A stretch of DNA of 60,000 nt from assembly GCF_932526225.1 (NCBI RefSeq), contig NC_064035.1:2667501-2727500 (forward strand). Reading direction: 5' to 3'. Source of the stretch: Nematostella vectensis. Lineage: Eukaryota; Cnidaria; Anthozoa; Actiniaria; Edwardsiidae. Shown in pieces: positions 1 to 13,315 of this stretch (its first letter is position 1; each line of letters begins with the position of its first letter). The position numbers were made by a program, and so were the translations under genes. The notes below the pieces were generated by a model. The model did not search any database and was not told the origin of the DNA. It saw nothing but the letters and a program-made list of their open reading frames with translations.

Positions 1-567
1 GAGTTGTGTATACCAGCATTACAGTAGCGAACATATATGTCTTAAATGATAAAATAATAAGCGTTTTTTAGTCACGCAGTTGGTGTTGCAAGCATCACTG
101 GTACACTGTAGACACGATACGGTTCTTAGAGCCGGCTGGCAGTATATACCCGAACCCTGGAGGGTGTGGCATTTGTCACATCGTGTATGTCGAGGCTTTG
201 AGTGTTACGGATATAGAGAGGAAATCGTTCATAAATCTTTCCATTTTTATCCCGCGGAAATCTCGTCCTTTTGGTGATTTGCTAAGATTAAACCTGGAGC
301 ATATCAAGTGCAGTAAACCGCTTAGAAAAAAAAGCACAAAATCCTTCGACTGGGGTATTCCGATAACGCAGCCACTAGAGAGAAAAGCCATAAAAACCAC
401 CTTAACGAGGAAAATAGCCAATGTTCTTTGATGCTAGAGAATAATCGTTTAAATTTAAATTTGCTGTATGGATGTGACGACGCCCCAATAAAAAAAATTA
501 TAGGCAGCGGGTCCAGGGGAAGCGTTATGGAGAAATGGATAGATTATCCTCTTAAACTCACAAACGT
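1..567. other. Non-coding flank, no gene seen
   Basis: AT-rich sequence. Short open frames on both strands overlap each other and none shows a recognisable domain, signal peptide or repeat. I see no exon here that I can support. Confidence 0.4.
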
Positions 568-924
568 TCACCATATGTCTACATTACATGTATTTGTATT
601 GTGTCTGTGGATCGAAAATTTAAACCTTGTTGTCTCAATGTGTGATGCACTTAGTAATGATTTCCAAGCGGCCGTACCTCGCTGTAAGAAGTATCGCAAA
701 GTGATGTTGACGTGGATCAGGTGGAGCTTTCTCTGCATTCGTCGAATGAAGTTTTTCGCCATTTGCTTGGCTTTCGCGTCTATTAGAGCCTCCGTATTGG
801 TCCGGATGGGTGCTTTGTTCCGCGGGCTGGCTGTTGGTCTGTAAATTCCAAAGTGCGCGTGGGATTCCAGCAACAGCAGAGCTAGTACGATGCACAACGG
901 AACGATCAGCACATGAGTCTTCAT
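568..924 (-). CDS. Candidate secreted small protein (signal-peptide exon)
   Basis: A 118-codon frame opening with MKTHVLIVPLCIVLALLLL, a textbook signal peptide: a basic residue, then a hydrophobic core of about 16 residues, then a likely cleavage site after ESHA. The part after cleavage is rich in Arg and Lys and has no cysteines. A possible splice donor (GAG|GTACGG on the minus strand, near 684) follows the codons for LRYFLQR, so the true exon may be shorter and the rest of the frame may be intron. No downstream exon can be identified because it would lie off the left edge. The family is not recognised; a neuropeptide precursor or other secreted peptide would fit. A chance frame is possible. 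Confidence 0.35.
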   Translation of the reverse strand: MKTHVLIVPLCIVLALLLLESHAHFGIYRPTASPRNKAPIRTNTEALIDAKAKQMAKNFIRRMQRKLHLIHVNITLRYFLQRGTAAWKSLLSASHIETTRFKFSIHRHNTNTCNVDIW

Positions 925-3462
925 CTTCTAGGAAAAAAACAGCGATGGAATGATTATCTAGGATTGCGTATGGTGAATAAGACAGGATAAGTCGGTTTTG
1001 TGGTTTGCTTGAAGGCCGATTTAGGAGTTGTAAGCGCTTTAGGATTAAGGTATAACATTTTCGGGATTCGAGATTAATCATGAAAATTAAATCAACTATT
1101 TTTTTAAATTCTTAATAGATATTCACAAAAATTAAAATTTTGATTCCTCTTCGAGCTTTTACAGCAGAACTCCTCATCAGAATCATTGAATAATGATACA
1201 CCAGCATTTTCTAATCGTCTTTTAATTAATATTAACTCTTGCCTTGCTTTTTAGAAAGCTTTGTTCTCCTTACCTTAAGAAATGCTGTATTTGCTGCTTT
1301 TGGGGCGTCTATTTCTTTGCTGTGTTCAAGTTTTTGGCTGACCTAATCTCTTTTTTGGTCGTTTTTATACCCTTCGTATCGAAACCTTATTGTTTAAGGG
1401 TAGCGGATGGGCTTGGCTCTCAAGTTTGGTGCAAAACAAGCGTCTAGAAGCTACAGCAAAAGCTATGTAACGTTGCACGTGCGAACGAGTGGTCTTATAT
1501 TGGTGATATGGCGGGGTCCGGAATTGCAGCACTGTGGCCGGGGAATTCCATAGTTTGATGCGTTCCGTAATACCCCGACAATCCCGGAAAATGGCACTCA
1601 ACTGCGTGAATTCTGCATCGTGTTATCAAGGTTTTTTAAAAGATTTAAATATTTTATTGCAAGTTTATCTATCCGAATGCGAGTTATTTAAAAAGGTACA
1701 AATTACACATAACAATGTTAACCCCCTTTCTCTATTGTTGGCTTGGATGTTTTGGTTACGCATATGGCTTTTCATCAGCTTTGAAGTTTATAATGATCAA
1801 TCGCTCACGCCAATCAATTACATTATTAGTAAATTGTAAAAACATTTCTTAACTTGTTTTTTATCAGGATAATTTATCGGTTAGTCGAGGTGGGGAGACA
1901 CGAGGCGGAGGGAAGAGTTCTATTTTGATGCGCTAATATATTTGTAGTCTTACTGATTTCAATGCGTGGTAACCAATAACAAAACTTTAAGACAGAACCA
2001 AAAGGCGAATTCTTGACCCTAGACTAGATACTGGGAGTCTGAAATATTGACGGGGGCCCCAGTACCTGAGGAGGGGTAACCGTGGAAAAACTGGGCAGAA
2101 TTTATTGTTTTCAAAACTATTGGAGGGAGGGGGGGCGAGATTCACAAATACCCCTCCCCCTGATACGGTCCTGAAAAATGTTTCGTTACTAGACCGTCGC
2201 ATAAAAAGAATATTTAGGAAAATGAGTAAACATTTTCAAACCGTACAATGCCGTACATTCAACAGATTCAGTATGTAACGTAGGATGTACTCCTTCTATC
2301 CTTGAGTGAAAAGTTCGACAGATCAAGTGTTTTATTGCCATCTTTTAGTATCCTCCTGGAAAAGCTATTTCCGAAAGATCATCTCGCTGAAGATATTCTC
2401 ATCCTGAGTATAACGTTAAAATGACATCAAATCTTTAAGATCTTCGATACTTCTTCGGAATGTTCTAGACTTGTCTACAAAACGAGTGCCCTGATAAAGT
2501 TGCTGGCTTCTTTGGACGAAAGGCTAAAAACTCATGTAGTTTTATTCCTCGTGCAACCAACTGATAAAAACGCCCTTAAAGTGGTTTTATCAGTTAACCA
2601 CTCGCTTTGCATTCGGTGATCAATAAATATATGTGCTATGAATGTACGTTTTTATTTCTTCAGTTCTTAGTAGAGACGCGTAAGAATGTTATCACCGGAT
2701 GTGAAAAATAGAAATAAGATATAAATATTACTTTTCCTAAAGACATTTTCCGAACGTTTACCAAGAACATTCCTAAAAACTCTAAATGTTGAGTGCAGAT
2801 GAGCAAAGTTCACGTCAATCCATGTCAATGCTCAAGGGTTCCCTTAGCTATTGTAGCGATGCTCCCCATTACGCGCCCATTCAACCCATTCTTGGCCCTC
2901 GCGCGCTCAGCCTCGGCACCGCGCTGAGTCAATCCGCAAACCCCCTCCCTTCCGCGACGAGACGCAAATGGCTCTCGTCGTGTGGGCTACCAGCTGCAGT
3001 ACCTTCTAGACGAACTAGCACAGGAAGAGAAATTGAAAAAAATATTTAAACCCTTTTGCTTATAAAAAAAAAACACAATGGAGGAGTATATCCAAGCGTA
3101 AATAAGGGAAGGCGTGATTTGGATTCGCTAAAAAATGTAAAAGATTAGGCTGCTGGGTGCCAAGTCCCGACCAGTCCTTATGGGTGTAATTAGTACTTGT
3201 GTAATGAAAGACTTCGAACTCGAGTTCCTGACTGGCATACCGAATTTGCTTGAATCAAGTGCTTCTGGGAATTTTTTACTCCGTGTACGTTGTGAAAATA
3301 AAACTTTCCATCGGAAGGTGAGGCGGATTTTGAAATAAGCGCCTGGCCTGGGGCATGAAACATTACATCTCCGTGCAATTACGGTAAAGTATACTTAGGA
3401 AACTACTTGGAGGGAAACATAAATCTTGTCAAGTTAGCGGGAAGTTCGGTATTAATTGAATC
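925..3462. other. Intergenic sequence without a supported gene
   Basis: Low-complexity AT-rich DNA with a GC-rich patch around 2040-2160 (runs of G and C) that looks like a decayed repeat. The frame at 2786-3049 (+) has no recognisable domain and I do not call it. Confidence 0.4.
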
Positions 3463-3630
3463 GGGTGTGTACCCAGGATTGGCAGGGAGGGGGGGGGGGG
3501 GGTGGGGCGCAGTCAAAGGTATTATATGGAAGAAGCTTAGTATTTGAGCATTTCTTTAAAAAGTAATGACCCACTGTTTGGCCGCCAAGGGGGGTTGCGC
3601 TCGCACTCCCCTGTGTACGCGCCTGGGAAT
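3463..3630. repeat. MITE-like repeat with G-run
   Basis: The ends form an imperfect inverted pair (GTGTACCCAGG near 3468 and GTACGCGCCTGGG near 3615). The interior holds a run of G residues at about 3490-3502 and a CT-rich block. This fits a short nonautonomous DNA element. No target-site duplication is certain. Confidence 0.35.
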
Positions 3631-3654
3631 TTCTTTCTGTTTGTCAAATATTGA

Positions 3655-4012
3655 AATCGAACGCTCGCGCGAGCATGTTTGGCGAAGTGGCTAAACACAT
3701 AAACAGTTGCCCCTAAACATTTTCATAAAACATGATTACGCGAGAGATCAAAGTGGCGCCATGGGAATTTCGAGCGGTGATTGGATAAAATCGCGAAAGG
3801 CGCGCAATGTTTTGTGTGATGAATGGCTAAACGATAAAACATTTGCGATCAACGCAAATGTTTGATGAAAATGTTTTGATCTCGTTCAAACATCTATATG
3901 TGTTGTGTTAGCCAATTAAGTGTCGTGTTTTGTGGCTAAACGTAGAAACATTTGCGTCAAACGCAATATTTGACAAACATGTTTGAATGTTTAGCCAGGT
4001 CTTTATGTTGAT
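3655..4012. repeat. Repeat cluster built from AAACATTTG/GGCTAAAC modules
   Basis: The motifs GGCTAAAC and AAACATTTGCG recur here in both orientations. The outermost copies (TGGCTAAACAC near 3688, TGTTTAGCCA near 3990) are inverted relative to each other, and CAAACATGTTTG near 3972 is a perfect palindrome. Most likely a decayed inverted-repeat element with internal tandem copies. Confidence 0.4.
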
Positions 4013-4927
4013 ATGTTTTGTCCTCTGGTCTCTCATTTTTGGGCATTTTTTTAACTGCTCATTGATCACTTTTGCTTTTATTTATCGAGACCTATATTTC
4101 CATAGAAAGAAATCACATACAGTGCAATAAGGTAAGAAAAGTATTCAATGTTTTTCCCCGTTGTAATGTTAGTGATGTGTAAGTAAGTAATTGAGTTTAC
4201 TTGAGAGACAACTCTTAAAATAAGCCCTTCCCTACCAGCAGTGGCCCCTTTATTTTGTATTTCGCTGGAATGCCAGCCCAGCGAAATACAAGAAAAAAGA
4301 CCTCTCTACTAGCAAGAAAATCAGAATCACACTGGTCTGTTGGTCTACCTGTGCCTGAATACCTGTGGATTCATCCGCTGATTTTAGTGTTGTAACGCGG
4401 GCTCGACAATTCTCAATAGCTGTTAGTAGCGTTTGTTGTGTTGTTTCCACGGCAAAATACAAAAGTTACATAGTTTAAACCGCTTACCTGTGGAGTCAGG
4501 TTTGTGCTTCTATAATTATTACGGGAATTTAAATATTTAACTTGGCAGGTGTGTAAACAGTTGAAGAAGTGATCGCGCGTATGACAACGAAATGTTTTGA
4601 TGATGGAACGATTGATCGTAAACCGTGGAGAAAGAAGCGTCTATGGAATAATAGTACTACACTCTACGACAGCAAATCATCTACGCTTAATTATGACATT
4701 CCTTTTAATGGTATGACTTCTACCGAGGAATTCGAATCTCTTTGATGTGATTTCAGGATAAGTGTTTTCGTAAACAACATACTGTACGTTTCTTGTGGTA
4801 CATTGTAAAAGATAGCGTAAAGTCGGAATTGTTCGAAAAAACATGGCCTTATAATAGCATCCAGTCTGAAGGTGAAGATATTTTGAATTTCTGGTGACTT
4901 TCAAACAGTTCAAGCGCTTGTTACGAT
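4013..4927. other. Upstream region of ANKAR, with a hairpin
   Basis: Contains a perfect 14-bp inverted repeat with a 9-bp loop (arms 4255-4268 and 4278-4291, TTGTATTTCGCTGG and its complement). The last few hundred bases before 4928 should hold the ANKAR 5' UTR and promoter. I see no clear TATA box, and an upstream non-coding exon cannot be excluded. Confidence 0.35.
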
Positions 4928-7900
4928 ATGACTTCTAAACTTTCTCCCAGTGGTTTGGGACGTTCTGCAGGGTCTGGCTCTGACATGATGTCCAACATAA
5001 CAGCAGCTAGGGCAGCCGCGACCTACTTCGATAAAATCGATCGCTACGAGCTTCAGGAATCACTGGCCTATTACTCAAGCGACTGGCTGCTTTCAACTGA
5101 AGACACTCGTATTACAGTAGAACCACCGGTTGGCTTAATCTCTGGTATAAAAGTACACAATAATTTTAATAATGCCTTGATTTTGATACCTCACGAAGAA
5201 GGTATTGAGCCATTGGAAATGCGAGAAATGCATGAAATTGTACGAGAACTTGTCACTGGGATTTTCATATTAAATCAAGTTCCTTCAATTTGTCTGGAAG
5301 CAAATTACGATTGCAGTACATCATGTCAAATACCACCTGCTTACTATGATACACGTGTGGGTCAGTTACTGACAGAGGTAGACTACATGATGAAGAGCTT
5401 ATGGCATGGTGCTTACTTCCCAAAGGACAAACGGACAAAGTTTGCTGAGCGATGGAGACAGGCTGTCAATCTAAACACTACCACAGGAGAGCCAGAAACT
5501 CGACGGAGCCTGCATCTGGTCTGGACAGAGGCAGGAATCCAAGATCTTGCAAAAGACCCAGAATTCATGGCAGCATATGAAACCCTCCCCCCAGAGAACA
5601 AAGACGATCCCTTTGCCATGGAAGAGAAGAAGACATTCATGAGGCATGTTGATGATTTAGCCCTAAAGCTTACACTGTTCCAGAAGCAAATACACCAGCA
5701 CCAAAATATCTTCTTAGTTGATGCTGATTATCACATTAGTAGCATAGTGAAGTCAGACAAACTTGAATTCCCAATTTATGAAAAATTGCAACGTCGAATC
5801 ACATCTCATCAAGAGTTCATCAGAAAATTTTTACCTTTAAAGGCTGAGCTCCATCGACATCTAGTGCTGCTGAAATTTGTAAGTTTTATGGTTCCATTCC
5901 TTATTGCTATCAAAAAGCGCTGCAAAGTTCCTGATGTCTCAAAACTTTTACCACCATTTACATTCGAGGAATGCAAGACAGAACGTGAGTTCCCTCCCCT
6001 TATCCTTAGACCTGACTTTACCTGTAAGAACTTTGAGAGCTCAGAGAAGTATTTCCATTTGCATGGGGGAATTGTGTTTGATCGTGAAACTGGAAGCACT
6101 GTGCCTCTGAGTGACAGTATAATTGCAGAGAAGGAGAATTTGGAGTATGTTGCGTCAGATGGATACAGCAAGGCAAGTACTGACTCTGTGATGCTGGAAA
6201 GTTATCCAATGAAACTTGTGGAAGTTAATGGAAAGAGCTACTATGTTTTGAACATTGTGCTAGAAACGTACTATCCTGCATCTCCAAAGCTTCCTCTTTG
6301 GGTTCACGCACATTATGATGAAATAGCCAAGCTCAAGCCTAAGAGGCTACCTATTCCTGAATTGCAAATCCATGAGCAGTTCAAGAAGAGATATGGCTAC
6401 CAGAAGACGGTAAAACTCAAGCAAATCCCAGCAGGTTTGCATGCAGCTGCCGTAAGAGGCCTTGTTGCAATATTCTATACAATGTGCCGCAGACTTCCCC
6501 CATCAAGACTCACCACACAGGACTCTACTGGGTTGTCATTGATTCATTATGCAGCAATGTACAATCGACCACAAATCATTACGATGCTGATGGTGATGGG
6601 TTTTGACATTAACGTGAGAAGGTTTAACAACATTTCTTCTCAGGGTGTTACTCCGCTCCACCTTGCCGCAAGATGTGGTGCCCTGGAGAGTCTTGCATGC
6701 TTGATTTCTTACAAAGCTGATGTGGGTAGCATTGACAGTCATGGATGGTCCCCTGTCCACTATGCCGCTTACTTCAATCACGTTGATTGTCTTCTGCATT
6801 TGATCCACAAGGACACAAAGCTTTTGCAACTGCAATCTAAAGATGAAACCCTATCAACACCAATCCTGCTATCAGCATCTAGTGGTGCGTTGGATGCGGT
6901 GAAGTGTCTGATTGAGCTAAATGCTGATTACACAGTCACCAATAATCATGACAATGGGATGATCCAGTTGGCCTCCCTGCATTTCCACACCAACATCCTG
7001 GAGTATTTCATTGAGTGGAACAACAAAGACCTGCCAGTCTGGGATATTCTTGTAGGTATGCTGAAGTCAGAACATCTTGAACGACAAAAGAGTGCCGTCA
7101 AGTGCCTTGAGGTACTGTCAGTCGCCAAGGATAATCACTGGAAGTCCATCCTCTATGCAGGAGGGGTGCCTGCTCTTGTCACCTTGCTGAAGACGGATGA
7201 TGAAGACCTTCAAGGGTGTGCAGCTTCTGTCTTGTGTAACATCGGTAGCCATGAAGAAGTCAGGCTTGAGGTGTCAGCTGCAGATGCTGTTGTGGTTGTC
7301 ATAAAGCTCCTGAATTCACCAGTGGCTATGATCCACTCCCGATCTGCTGTCATAATTGGTGATCTTGGCTGTGTTAGCAACAACCAGGAGAAAATTGCTG
7401 AGGAAGGTAGGGTGTACAGTACATACAGACTAATAAAGTCATATTCGCATATTCATACTCATTTTTAGAAGCACTTTAAAGGGGATTTTGCATTGGCATT
7501 CCCAATTTCTTTGTGACCATCTGGCTAACAAAAAGGTTTCCTAGAATTGCTCCCTTCCAAGGGTATGCCCCTGGGTTTTGCAAGATAGCTATTGTGTCTT
7601 AATAACTACATGCTGGTACATTAATATGTGGGTGTCAATTTCACTATATATATTTTTAAATTCAAACCTATAACTCACACATAGTGTTTTGAGCAGTATT
7701 GGGAAAATCCTATCACTAACCATTGTTTCTCCGTGATATCTAGGTGGCATTGAGGCCCTGGTTGGACTGTTAAACTCAGATGTGGAGCATGTACTGGTGA
7801 ATGCTGTTAACGCTCTCAGGGTCGTGGCAGATGGCAGCAAATCTAACCAGAAGGCCATAGCAGAAAGTGGTGCTTTGGATATTCTTATCAGTCTTCTCAG

Positions 7901-10900
7901 TAAGTGGATTAACACAAAACTAACATTCGCTTAATGCCATACAAGCTTGTCATTGTTCTATGATCTATTTTAGGCACAAGATCAAAAAAGCTTCAAGCAA
8001 ACACAGCTGCCTGCCTCAGTTCTTTAGCTAAGTGTCACCATGACAACCAGGACCTGATTGTTGCCAAGGGAGCTGTTAAGTCCTTAGTAACACTGGCACG
8101 TTCCAAGAGCTCTGTGTGCCAAGTGAAGGCAGCAAGTGCTCTCGAGGCTCTTGCTGAGAAAAACCCAGAGGCACAAAAAATCATAGATGAAGCTGACGCA
8201 CCTAAGCCTCTTATTCGTCTGCTCAAGATGTGGTCAATTGAGGTGAAGGAGCAAGGTAATCAAGTTGTTTCAGGCTTTAAAAAATAATAAGAGTGACAAA
8301 TGCTGCTGCCTAACTCAGCTACACAAGCTATTAGGTGCCGACTATAGTTATTCTGATTTCGTGCAGCTTATGGAGTGGGGAAATGGTGTATTTTAAAACA
8401 AAGTAATATAGATCAGGTATGAAAAATTATATACTGAAAGCTACAGTATGTCCTTTTCCAGGTGCCGGAGCACTGTGGGCTCTTGCAGGGTCAGTGCGCT
8501 CGCACCAACAACGCATCGCAAGCATGATTGGAATCAACATCCTGGTTGATATGCTCATGCTTAAATCAGAGCGACTTCAGTACATTGCAGGCTCAGCTAT
8601 GATTGCACTAGCGACAGAAAACATTGAAAACCAGAACAAAATCGTGGCAGGGGGTGGGGTGCTACCATTGGTAAGGCTCTTACGTGCTGGCAAATCATCA
8701 CAAAAGGTTAGTTCTCAACTGTAAAATGGAACACTTAATCCATCCATTATATTTAGCTATTGATTTTTAATGTTCAGGTGCTGCTGATGGTTATTCGAGT
8801 GTTGGGTATCCTGTGTGTGGGCGTGGCCCACCAGTCAAATAAGTCGACACAGGTGGAGATTGCGAATGCTGAGGCCCTGGTCACACTGGTCCAGCTATTA
8901 AGGTCCTCCAAGGTCCCGCTCATACAGGTGGGGCGCTAATTGCTATACTATGTAATTCTGTGATTGCTATCAGTTGTCCTTGATGAGTAGGTGGTATTCA
9001 AGTCTCACTTGAGTAAAATGATCCTACAGATTGAATAAGTCCATGTCTAAGTTATTCAGCATTTTGATTAACTGTCCTTTATAATGGTGTATGTTGCGAC
9101 CTTGGTAAAGAGGTTTTCTGTATGTTTATGTTGGTAGGTTGAGACAGCCATCACAATCGGCAAGATTGCACTGAATAACAACCAGACACAGAAGGTGCTC
9201 GCTGAGCAGACTCGCTTCCGGGTCATTGACATACTCCATCTTCTCAAGGATGAGGAAGAAGAGGTATGTACCATCACGTCTCTGGCCTCGCACGATACAG
9301 AAACATTAAGAATTTTTTGGGGCACACCCACGCCCACTAATGGTCATTTCCTTATATTTTTAAAAAAAATATATTGGGGTACATGCCCCCAATGCCCCAC
9401 CCCCTGCTACGGCCTTGTGAGTAGAACTTCCCAAAGTGAGGATTTTTTTTATATTTTCTTAGCACTTAATTTCCCATACAAACATGTCCCTAGGTGCGCC
9501 TGAAGGCTGGACGCGCTTTATCTATCTTCGGATACAACAACACCTCCCAGCAGTATGCCATCAAGAATGCAGGTGGAGTCAAACTTGCTTCCTTTGAGGA
9601 ATTCCTTGAATCCTCCACGCAACTTTACCGGGCACATGCCGCATTCCAGATCATTGTCCTCGCACGTGTAATAGGTGAGACAGGGCTGAGACAATCCATT
9701 TGAATGGTCGCATTATTATTTTCCCAAAGCATGGACACAAAGTAACAGACATTAAAAAACATCGACTTAGAATTAACATAAGAAGATATATTTAGGATGC
9801 TAGAAATGCAGCACCATTGAACGACCATAGCCACTTGATATAATGGTCGCCTTATAATACATTGTATATATTAAAAAGCGTATGATACTAGAAAAATAAA
9901 GTGGTAGAAGATGCTGATTGACAAATTAAGGTAAAGAATGGGGGCGTAAGTATAAAAGGAGTGTATATTTGTGGGGAGCGTATATATATTAGGAGCATAC
10001 ATTCAAGAATATTCGTCTAATGAAGACAGTATTTCTTTAGTTGACTGTGACCAAGTGACGTTGACTGCCCGTGGAGTCCAGCTCCTTGTGTCGCTACTAG
10101 CTTCAGATGAGGACCACACCAAAATACTTGCCGCCAGCCTTACAGCCAGTCTTGGCCACACAAGGGCTGGTATACCCGCGGCTCTTATCACAGCAGGTTA
10201 GACTATACACTGTTTAGACTATACTCTTTACACAAATAACAATAATTTCCTCGTGATGCCATCACTATTATAGTCGTCATATAATCACCATGGGGAAATT
10301 GGGTTGATTGGTCACCTCCGGGGCTGCAGCGGCTTGTGGAGGGTAGGGGAGGGATGAGGAGTGGTACAAACAAAGATATATCGGCTATCCTTAGGATACT
10401 CCCTCTTCGCATAAATGTAATATTAACCTTTTGATACCATCTTACGCTATCTATTACAATATATGCTAAGCTAATGCTATTCTGTACCCTATTCATTAGG
10501 AGCTGTCAAGGCGCTTTTACAGAATCTGTTTAATGCAAACGAGGAGGTTCGCAGCAGTGCTGCCGTTGCGCTGGGATACCTGTCGTTCGATCGCACAGCG
10601 GAAAGACTGATGCTAGTAGCGTGTCGTAACACACCTGGACTATTCGACGCTCTCTTGCGGAACCTCGGCAGTGGCAAGATCGCCATGGTGTTTGTTGACG
10701 ACTGGAACCAGACAAAAAACGTCGGGCTTCCGTCAGAAAGGTAAGAACACGTGACCTGAGCCCAAATACCGAGTTTCGTCCCGAAAATGGTGTATAATGT
10801 CCCCCCCCGCCCCACAAATATTTCGAGGCTTGCTAGGGTCCTGTGGCGCAATAACAGAGGTTAAAACAGTCGTCATTATTTGCATTGTTCTCACGAACAA

Positions 10901-12487
10901 TGTGATCATCCCGTGTTGAATTTTGATCTAGCGTAGTTCTGACCTGCGTGACGAACTGTACAAAAAACGGCTTCAATATATTGATAAAGTGAAACATATA
11001 TATTTATAAATATCCACAATAAAGCCGAAACAACGAGCGTCACGAAATTCGAATCCACAGCCCTAAGTTAAAACTCATCTCCATCATCCCTTATTTTAGT
11101 CTTCAGAATGTTTATTGATTTATTTTCTCTCTTAAGTTTGGAGATCAACGGTGGACCTGCAGTACCGAAGAAACTTCCACCCGGGGAACGTAAGTGTCCA
11201 TGAGAAGAATTCTCCGCGTCGTTAAATATTAAACACACCATACACACACTGTTTAAACACCTAACTCAGTAATCAGGCCCGTAGGTTCGTTTACCCATTT
11301 AGCGGACCATTTTCTCTAGCCTCCTCCGCAGACATCTCGAATGTTTTTGTAGTTTTTCAGTATTTTTTTGAATTGGGGTTCCTTTGGCGATTTGAACCGG
11401 AGCCGGAAGCCGGGAGAGCGAAGGCCAAGGCTCCACTATTTCTTGAACACGCCACAGGAAGCCCGAAACCGATAAAAAGCCTTTTTCCCAAATCACTCGA
11501 GACGCCTGCGGAGGAGGCTACATTTTCTCTTTGGTAGCTCATCCATCATCATAGCAGTGGTACTTAATTTTCTTTCATTAGAGCGGACCTTCCCTTCGAG
11601 TGGGGGGTTCTTCCGAAACCCCGAACCCACCTTGGCTACGGGCCTGGTAATCGAACTCGAACAGCGTTTTGTTGACTAAATTTGCCTTGATTATTCAATA
11701 ACTGATTAGTTAACTTATAACCACTAATAATATCATACTTTAGCCTTGTCGCGACATCAGAAGTCTTCGTAGAAGAGACCCATCGGAACAGAGTTAGTTA
11801 CTGTACGCCATAACCATACTAATCAAGATTCACTTGCACTCCTATTGAGATCCACTTTCACTTCATAATCCAATAATTAACACCATAACAATACTAATTA
11901 AGAACCCACATTTGCACTTCACTATGGGCTCAGCTCTCCATAATTAGCATGATTTTATTGAGCTTTGCACTCACAACAACGGGTGGGCCGGATCGGCACA
12001 GATACATATTCGTGGGGAAAGGGGTGTCTGTATTAACCTATTGCGAAAGCGATATTTGATATAATTCCGCACCTTGAACAAACCTGTTGGAATAACCGGG
12101 TGCATTTACATTGACATTTGCACTCAAAGTCTATCACCTTAGTCAGTAGCGAATTTCATCACATATCTTACCAATACCGCCCTAGGTCGCCGAAGGCCGC
12201 ACACGACACAAAGCCTTCCTTCTGTTCGTCACGCGCGAAGCGTGCGCGATCGCGCCAAGCGTGTAGCATCCGCACCTGTTATAGACAGCTACCGCAACCG
12301 TGTAAAGGCTGATGTTGTGCGCGCCATGCGACCGACCACACCCGGCGAGGAGCGCATAGCTGCCATGGAGTCTGCGGCAGGGGCGGCTAGCATTTGGAAG
12401 ACCAAGCTGCTCTCCCATCGACCCAAGGCAGTAGAAAGAAAGCTGAAAAACTTGACGATTCATGAACCAGACGCTAGCGACCAGTAG
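4928..12487 (+). CDS. ANKAR: Ankyrin and armadillo repeat-containing protein (ANKAR)
   Basis: Eleven exons with GT-AG borders: 4928-7406, 7744-7899, 7974-8255, 8462-8706, 8778-8927, 9138-9263, 9494-9674, 10041-10196, 10500-10740, 11137-11189, 12186-12487. They total 4371 nt, giving 1456 residues and a TAG stop with every phase matching, close to the vertebrate length of about 1430. Residues 1-530 are the conserved N-terminal region. Ankyrin repeats lie at about 535-690 (for example GVTPLHLAARCGALESLACL, SPVHYAAYFNHVDCLL). Armadillo repeats run from about 710 to 1340 (GGVPALVTLLK, GGIEALVGLLN). The last exon codes for a basic tail. The start is the first ATG of the long frame; the exceptionally large first exon carries all the ankyrin repeats. 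The molecular role is poorly known; the repeats imply protein binding. No stops or frameshifts were seen, so it is probably functional. Confidence 0.93.
9295..9445. repeat. Repeat fragment inside ANKAR intron 6
   Basis: The segment with GGGGCACACCCACGCCC, a poly-A tract and GGGGTACATGCCCCC resembles, in inverted form, the block at 14,880-14,960 (AAAATGACCAGTAGGGTGCA). It is probably a fragment of a short dispersed element. Boundaries are not certain. Confidence 0.3.
11295..11530. mobile_element. MITE in ANKAR intron 10
   Basis: Inverted ends TAGCCTCCTCCGCAG (near 11317) and CTGCGGAGGAGGCTA (near 11506) bound a segment of about 200 bp. A second, partial copy in opposite orientation lies at about 40,638-40,730 (CGTCTCGAGTGATTT, AAAAAGGCC, TTCCTGTGGCGTGTTCA), which shows that this is a dispersed family. 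Nothing in it codes for a transposase. Confidence 0.6.
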
Positions 12488-12504
12488 GGTGCACGCATCC
12501 TTGA

Positions 12505-12693
12505 CCCTGCCGTTCTTATCGGGGCTCCTGTGCAGAGATGACCTATGGAGTACTGCGGAGCCTGGGACAGACCCTGCCGTTCTTATCGGGGCTCCTGTGC
12601 AGAGATGACCTATGGAGTACTGTGGAGCCTGGGACAGACCCTGCCGTTCTTATCGGGGCTTCTGTGCATAGATGAACTGCGGAGCCTGGGACA
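12505..12693. repeat. 67-bp tandem repeat directly after ANKAR
   Basis: Nearly three copies of a 67-bp unit starting CCCTGCCGTTCTTATCGGGG at 12505, 12572 and 12639; the third is truncated and diverged. It begins 18 bases after the ANKAR stop codon and so lies in the probable 3' UTR. Open frames in it are a product of the repeat. Confidence 0.75.
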
Positions 12694-12954
12694 TGGTGTC
12701 GAACTTTTGATAGCCCACCACAAACCACAAGTTCTGCCAGAACACGTGACTACGGGAAAATGCAAAGAAGATAGAGCCACTTTAGGCTTTTCCTGATCAC
12801 GGGGAGGTAGCCTGGAATTTTTTAGCTTGGGTTTGCATGGAAAGGATTTATTTGAAAAAGTGAAATTCATAGCCTGCTTTCCGGCTCTGATTTTCGGAGT
12901 TGTCTCCGAGTTCATATGCTTCTGGGGAGCAACTTCAGAATACCCGTCCACTGT

Positions 12955-13315
12955 GGAGCCACGTTACTGCCGTGGTCCGCGGTCCGCTGTGAAGCCGTCT
13001 TTGCATATTTATAGAACGAAGTATCAAATAATAAGTCTAAGTAATCTAAGTCACTGCTACCGTGGTCCGCAGTTCGCTGTGTAGCCGTCTGTGCATATTT
13101 ATAGACAGCGGACCGCGGACCAACCAATTTCGCATTATGGATGAATAAGTAGTCTTTGACTGCGGACCGCGGACTGCGGACCAACATGATATATCCGATT
13201 ATAATTTAATTGTGTAATGATGGATATTTTATATTAGTAGTATTATAAATTAATTGTGCAATGTTGGGCACTTTACATTAAGTAGTTCTGGACTGCGGAC
13301 CGCGGACCGATGAAA
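12955..13315. repeat. Palindromic GGTCCGCGG-type repeats
   Basis: Copies of GTGGTCCGCGGTCCGCTGTG and its complement occur near 12972, 13062 (diverged), 13106, 13163 and 13290. Two copies are followed by the same text (AGCCGTCT...TGCATATTTATAGA), so this is a nested or tandem arrangement of one short inverted-repeat element rather than chance GC clustering. Confidence 0.55.

Noticed and set aside
428-1081. Frames of 130-150 codons at 428-844 (+) and 635-1081 (-)
   Set aside because: They overlap each other and the signal-peptide frame, and show no domain or codon signal.
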